A stretch of 18,275 bases of DNA, taken from Clostridia bacterium. GTDB taxonomy: Bacteria; Bacillota; Clostridia; Oscillospirales; CAG-272. The stretch spans positions 1 through 18,275 of the forward strand of contig JAFTMF010000153.1 in NCBI GenBank assembly GCA_017452565.1, read 5' to 3'. The number at the start of each line of letters is the position of its first letter. Positions within the stretch are counted from its first letter, which is position 1. The notes beneath the pieces are model-generated. The model was not told the origin of the DNA, did not search any database, and saw nothing but the letters and a program-made list of their open reading frames with translations. Below, one piece after another: positions 15,801 through 18,275 of this stretch. The translations under genes and the position numbers were made by a program.

Positions 15801-16642
15801 CTGCAAGCGAGTCTACAGCAGACGAGAATACGGAAGGCACACCTACAGAAGACGCGCCTGCAACCGACGAGGCAGAGCGCACCGCCCGTGAGATTGCCGA
15901 CCGCTTCGATTTCGCCTATCCCCACAGCGCGGTGAGCGATCTGCCTGCCAAGCTGTCGGTGAGCCGATTGGTGCCCGATCTGCTGGATGCAGAGGAAGAA
16001 CAGGGTACCACTCTCCACGGCGTCAGCCTCAAGCGCACGCCCTCCTTCCTCAGTACCACCCCCGATGCCCTTAGCGGTGCAGAGCGGGGTACTGCCACCC
16101 ACCTGTTTATGCAGTTCTGCGATTTTGAGTCTGTAGAGGCGAAGGGCGTGGAAATGGAGCTTCTGCGGCTGGTGAATAAGCAGTTCCTCAGCCCCGTGAT
16201 GGCTGATGCAGTGAATTTGTCGGCACTGCGCAAATTTTTCGAGTCCTCCCTCTACCGTCAGATGCGGGACAGCGAGAAGGTTTTGCGGGAGTTCCGCTTT
16301 AACGTGCAGCTGTCTGCCGCTGAGTTTACCAAGGATGCCGCCCGCAAAGCTGCTCTTGCCGATGCCAAACTGCTGGTGCAGGGCGTTGTGGACTGCTGCT
16401 TCCTCCTCCCCGACGGCAGCGTGAAGCTGGTGGACTACAAAACCGATCGCTTGGGCAAAACCCCTGCGGAAGGCGGTGCACTGCTCTGGGAACGCTATGC
16501 CGATCAGCTCTTCTATTACAAGCGGGCGTTGGAGCAAATCCTCGGCAAACCGGTGAGTGAGCTGTCGCTGTACAGCTTCTGCCATCACGTGGAGGTGCCT
16601 CTCCCCGAGAATTTGCGAGCGGCATTCGGTGTTAACATCTGA
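12887..16642 (+). CDS. addA: ATP-dependent helicase/nuclease subunit AddA
   Basis: AddA is the SF1 helicase and second nuclease of the AddAB complex. The 1251-residue product shows the UvrD/RecB motifs in order: Walker A AAAGSGKTA (24-32), VTFSKAAAGEL (Ia), IDEYQDVN (II, D416-E417), GDIKQSIYGFRGAEP (III), HNFR (IV), TIHHSKGLEF (V) and LYVAMTRAKE (VI). The C-terminal RecB nuclease has H1072 in GTATH, D1169 in QGVVDC and DYKTD at 1183-1187. Between helicase and nuclease, residues about 940-995 are a low-complexity acidic linker rich in Thr, Ala, Glu and Asp, unlike the rest of the protein. The start is the ATG at 12887 with AAAGGAGTG at 12872-12880, which overlaps the addB stop codon, so translation is probably coupled. 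The last bases (16632-16642) overlap the regulatory repeats of the next gene. Confidence 0.96.
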   Translation: MARNWTPAQRQAIDLRGQDILVSAAAGSGKTAVLTQRIIERITDPVDPVSVDELLVVTFSKAAAGELQVRIRGAILDQMAKEGGNRRLRRQLLLLEKAEISTIHSFCLTQIRKNASLLGLPVAMRVCDDGEKTRLSMQIMERLLADSYKTATPAFLEMVSQFAVLSDDQLGETLLKLYDKTTSLPEGVAYFAAAARKVEESVGAGLLTGSYGQMLLRYIKDYLNHYEGLYRRVGEVLADILAVEQAVPMPAKAKDREKVTKRIATVEGLIRFYEDEWASLAGVMNHTDSYESLAAAVQGVVFNRKPTLSKAPPELTAATLFRDDSKEQFLSLRDHYFSATRSGEVTADLVKTARLLGTLAELMEEFDRRFAAEKQRLGVMDYADLEHYTHRLLIENGQPTAIAKALSRSYREIYIDEYQDVNRLQDDIFSAIANGNRFMVGDIKQSIYGFRGAEPSIFADYRSRFDSAVPTAGVGQTIYLSHNFRCDQSVVDFVNLVCEDLFTAGGTVSYQKGDRLIRGKEDAQDGKQPVQVVLLQGADSAAKSDESEEEEQLKGREAEAEFVAAEVERLWKEEGIPLSEMAVLLRSLNTKVTPYEDALKKRGIPCVHNRAMPFFEEPEILTLLSLLYTIDNPTKDVYLAGALTGPVFGFTTEELIAYRWEKGRPDPGVSLYESLCAHRGDVRVDEFLRWLEEYRKASCTLSSDELIRKLYAETAMIAIVGADPVRGKAAEQNLRSFYQLARTFEKNSFRGLHRFLRYVGDLAESEQGVERTPALGDNDALQLMTIHHSKGLEFRICFLADTAGKLGQMDKKEDLLFHKDLGMTLTLRDPETLSKYQTLPRQLLAERITEDTLEEEMRNLYVAMTRAKERLYVSAWLTYPGSSAERWASLADRFTFWGVKHAPSYIDWIMGVLGLYPDRAEKCCKISRYLCDAEGIHLVQETAEDADTAETSAAEVDATNTTDPDRTVDEATASESTADENTEGTPTEDAPATDEAERTAREIADRFDFAYPHSAVSDLPAKLSVSRLVPDLLDAEEEQGTTLHGVSLKRTPSFLSTTPDALSGAERGTATHLFMQFCDFESVEAKGVEMELLRLVNKQFLSPVMADAVNLSALRKFFESSLYRQMRDSEKVLREFRFNVQLSAAEFTKDAARKAALADAKLLVQGVVDCCFLLPDGSVKLVDYKTDRLGKTPAEGGALLWERYADQLFYYKRALEQILGKPVSELSLYSFCHHVEVPLPENLRAAFGVNI

Positions 16643-16670
16643 TTCACTGCGCGTTCACATAAGATTCACA
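16632..16670 (+). promoter_or_regulatory. Pho-box-like array of four 11-bp direct repeats, with promoter
   Basis: Four hexamers start at exactly 11-bp steps: TTAACA (16632), TTCACT (16643), TTCACA (16654) and TTCACA (16665), with 5-base spacers. This matches the Bacillus PhoP box form TT(A/C/T)A(C/T)A repeated at about 11 bp, except for the last base of the second copy. The last repeat sits where a -35 box would be: AATAAT at 16689-16694 follows after 18 bases and could be the -10. An activator of the PhoB/OmpR family bound here could turn on the downstream lipoprotein gene. The first repeat lies inside the end of addA. Confidence 0.6.
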
Positions 16671-16679
16671 AATTTGTGA
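16666..16679. promoter_or_regulatory. 14-bp perfect palindrome in the same promoter region
   Basis: TCACAAATTTGTGA is perfectly self-complementary and overlaps the fourth direct repeat. It lies inside the would-be -35/-10 spacer, so a dimeric repressor bound here would compete with activation from the direct repeats. No T-run follows it, so it is not an addA terminator. Confidence 0.45.
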
Positions 16680-16752
16680 TACATTAACAATAATACTGAT
16701 CACACCGGTGGGAAATATTCTTCGATCTTCACAAACCGGGAAAGGATAGACT

Positions 16753-18069
16753 ATGCGTATTACAAAAACGATTGTGCCACTGCTACTGTTGCTGGGAATG
16801 CTTATTTCCTGCAATAGCGGAAAAGGTGGAGTGACTACCACTACCAACGCTCCCGAAAAGGGGGACGATGATAAGAAGAACCCCATCGCACTCACCCAGC
16901 AGATGACCCCCACTCCCGTACTTCCTGCCGATAAGATCCCGATGGGAGACAATAAGCCCAGACCTCCTGTCCCCTCCGGTCCGGATACTCCCCAAGGCAA
17001 CCCCTCTGAGCAGGGCGACGGTGCGGAGCTGGAAGGTTACTACCAGCTGCTGAAATACATCAATCGGGATTCGGTTTCCGGTCCTGCCGCTTGGGGACGC
17101 CACGTGGCGCTGGATATGCTGGACGGTCTCTTTGAGTCCACCGACGAGGGCAGCAACAAATACGGTCAGGACATCAACAATATGAAGGTATATTGGGAAA
17201 TGACCCGTCCGGTTACCGTGAACGCGTACGCTCTCTATACTGCCAACGATACTGTGGAATATCCCGGCCGAAATCCCAAGGACTGGACGCTGTTCGGTTC
17301 TGTGGACGGTGAGGACTGGAAGGTCGTGCACTCGGTGCAGGATGCGGAGCTTCCCGTGGCCAATTATACCGGCACCGTGTTTGAATTTGACAACGATCAG
17401 GCATACCGCTACTATTGCTGGTCTTTGGATGCGGTAGTCAGTGGCAACGCATTCCAGCTGTCCGAGCTGCTGCTGTATACCACCGAGGAAATCACAGAGC
17501 CGGTGGAAGGCGTTGGCACCTTCTACGGCAAGCTGCCCACCGATAAGCTCACCGAAAACGGCAAGAATGCAGAGCCTTTGGTGAGCGGAGACGCCCGATT
17601 CTGGATGAGCGCCTACAACAATCTCGCCGATAAGGTAAAGATCGACAGTGCCTTCATCAACGTTCAGTGCTGGGACGAAAACGAAGGTCCCGACCGCCTT
17701 TTCGACGGCATTTACACCAGAGAGGATTTTGAGTCCAACAACGGTGGCAAGTTGGGCGCCGGTATGGACTCTGCTTGCATCGTTTGGCAGATGACCGAAG
17801 CGGTTGCCCCCGTAGGCTACGTGCTGGTGACCGGTAACGATACCTCCGAGTATCCCATCCGCAACCCCGGTGCGTGGGTGCTCTACGGTTCCAACGACGG
17901 CAAGACTTGGGAAGCGCTGGACATCGTGGCTGACAGCAATATGCTGGGCGAGGACTTCGCTCCCCATGTGTACACCCTGGACGATTGTGGCAGCTACACT
18001 TGGTTCTGCCTGTCCATTGAAAAGGCATACGGTGCCATGCAGCTCTGCGAGCTGATGCTGTATAATTAA
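16753..18069 (+). CDS. Lipoprotein with two tandem discoidin (F5/8 type C)-like domains
   Basis: The 438-residue product has a lipoprotein signal peptide with lipobox LISC and lipidated Cys20, then a Pro/Thr/Asp-rich linker (about 21-90), then two related beta-sandwich modules of about 145-155 residues. Module 1 contains NDTVEYPGRNPKDW (from residue 165) followed by L-x-GS-x-DG-x-x-W; module 2 contains NDTSEYPIRNPGAW (from residue 362) with the same continuation. The copies are 197 residues apart. This motif is typical of F5/8 type C (discoidin) domains, which bind carbohydrate or other cell-surface ligands. No catalytic domain is visible, so it is probably a surface-anchored binding protein; the ligand is unknown. 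AAAGGA (16741-16746) supports the ATG. The gene stands alone between the Pho-box-like region and a terminator. Confidence 0.85.
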   Translation: MRITKTIVPLLLLLGMLISCNSGKGGVTTTTNAPEKGDDDKKNPIALTQQMTPTPVLPADKIPMGDNKPRPPVPSGPDTPQGNPSEQGDGAELEGYYQLLKYINRDSVSGPAAWGRHVALDMLDGLFESTDEGSNKYGQDINNMKVYWEMTRPVTVNAYALYTANDTVEYPGRNPKDWTLFGSVDGEDWKVVHSVQDAELPVANYTGTVFEFDNDQAYRYYCWSLDAVVSGNAFQLSELLLYTTEEITEPVEGVGTFYGKLPTDKLTENGKNAEPLVSGDARFWMSAYNNLADKVKIDSAFINVQCWDENEGPDRLFDGIYTREDFESNNGGKLGAGMDSACIVWQMTEAVAPVGYVLVTGNDTSEYPIRNPGAWVLYGSNDGKTWEALDIVADSNMLGEDFAPHVYTLDDCGSYTWFCLSIEKAYGAMQLCELMLYN

Positions 18070-18083
18070 ATCATATAACAGAG

Positions 18084-18113
18084 AATCCCCCGCTTGATGT
18101 AAGCGGGGGATTT
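18084..18113 (+). terminator. Terminator after the discoidin-like lipoprotein gene
   Basis: A 12-bp perfect stem (18084-18095 with 18101-18112) closes a GATGT loop and ends in TTT, 14 bases after the stop. Its core CCCCCGCTT is shared with the terminator at 7386-7411. Confidence 0.85.
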
Positions 18114-18171
18114 CAGCGTGTCGAAAAAGTATTCATTAGAAAGACGCATTAGTAATATGCACAAACCCACG

Positions 18172-18275
18172 CCTTCCCCTCTGGGGAAGGTGGCACGCCG
18201 TAGGCGTGCCGGAAGAGGTCTACCGCACAAAATCCTACGAATACCTCTCCCGTCTCGGACTTCGTCCGAGCCACC
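18172..18275. repeat. Intergenic inverted-repeat element, cut by the window end
   Basis: Three tight hairpins with 3-base loops occur in a row: 18172-18179 with 18183-18190, 18192-18199 with 18203-18210, and 18254-18260 with 18264-18270. The segments 18189-18219 and 18243-18275 are inverted versions of one design: GGTGGC, a variable stem, then GG(A/G)AGAGGT. The stem sequences differ but keep pairing. This layout is familiar from repetitive intergenic elements of gut Clostridia. Bases 18116-18171 hold nothing I can name. Confidence 0.6.

Noticed and set aside
13874..16588. A 904-codon open frame antisense to addA, with similar long ones opposite addB and the topoisomerase gene
   Set aside because: All lie wholly opposite clear genes with complete motif sets and arise from the GC-rich codon pattern; none has a supported start site.
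1..18275. CRISPR array, tRNA or rRNA gene, phage or defence island
   Set aside because: No regularly spaced identical repeats, tRNA-like cloverleaf, rRNA sequence, transposase, integrase or known defence gene was seen. AddAB is the general break-repair enzyme.

Overview
The window looks like chromosomal DNA of a Gram-positive Clostridia, most likely of the Oscillospirales/Ruminococcaceae type. This is an inference from several things: the hrcA-grpE-dnaK-dnaJ-prmA gene order under a CIRCE operator, AddAB in place of RecBCD, strong AGGAGG-type ribosome binding sites, a Firmicutes-type DnaK, lipoboxes on both secreted proteins, and small GC-rich hairpin repeats in the intergenic spaces. By eye the DNA is moderately GC-rich. 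All complete genes lie on the + strand.

Layout. Bases 3-125 are the 3' end of a probable family 2 glycosyltransferase, closed by a terminator. A 512-base gene-free stretch follows, holding hairpin repeats and then the heat-shock control region: a CIRCE-like partial site, a pair of 11-bp-spaced repeats, a -10 region and a near-perfect CIRCE. Next comes the chaperone operon hrcA (repressor), grpE (nucleotide exchange factor), dnaK and dnaJ, followed by prmA (ribosomal protein L11 methyltransferase). A 190-bp imperfect palindrome, possibly a MITE-like element, separates dnaK from dnaJ. The most distinctive coding feature is DnaK itself: its C-terminal lid carries a diverged 41-residue tandem duplication, which makes it 652 residues where about 611 is usual in Firmicutes.

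Downstream, a consensus sigma-A promoter with its -35 box inside the loop of a 12-bp inverted repeat drives a small lipoprotein that is almost entirely a Thr/Pro stalk. After a strong terminator, a second near-consensus promoter drives a divergent type IIA topoisomerase B subunit without an adjacent A subunit. This gene is followed by addB and addA, the helicase-nuclease for double-strand-break repair, so the block from 7451 to 16642 concerns DNA topology and recombination. The last gene encodes a lipoprotein with two tandem discoidin-like domains. Upstream of it are four hexamers of the form TT(A/C)AC(A/T) spaced exactly 11 bp apart, resembling a PhoP/OmpR-family box. The window ends in a repetitive inverted-repeat element cut by the window edge.

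I saw no CRISPR array, tRNA, rRNA, transposase, phage gene or recognisable new defence system. The most unusual signals are the DnaK lid duplication, the Pho-box-like array, the promoter nested in an inverted repeat, and the unpaired divergent topoisomerase subunit.
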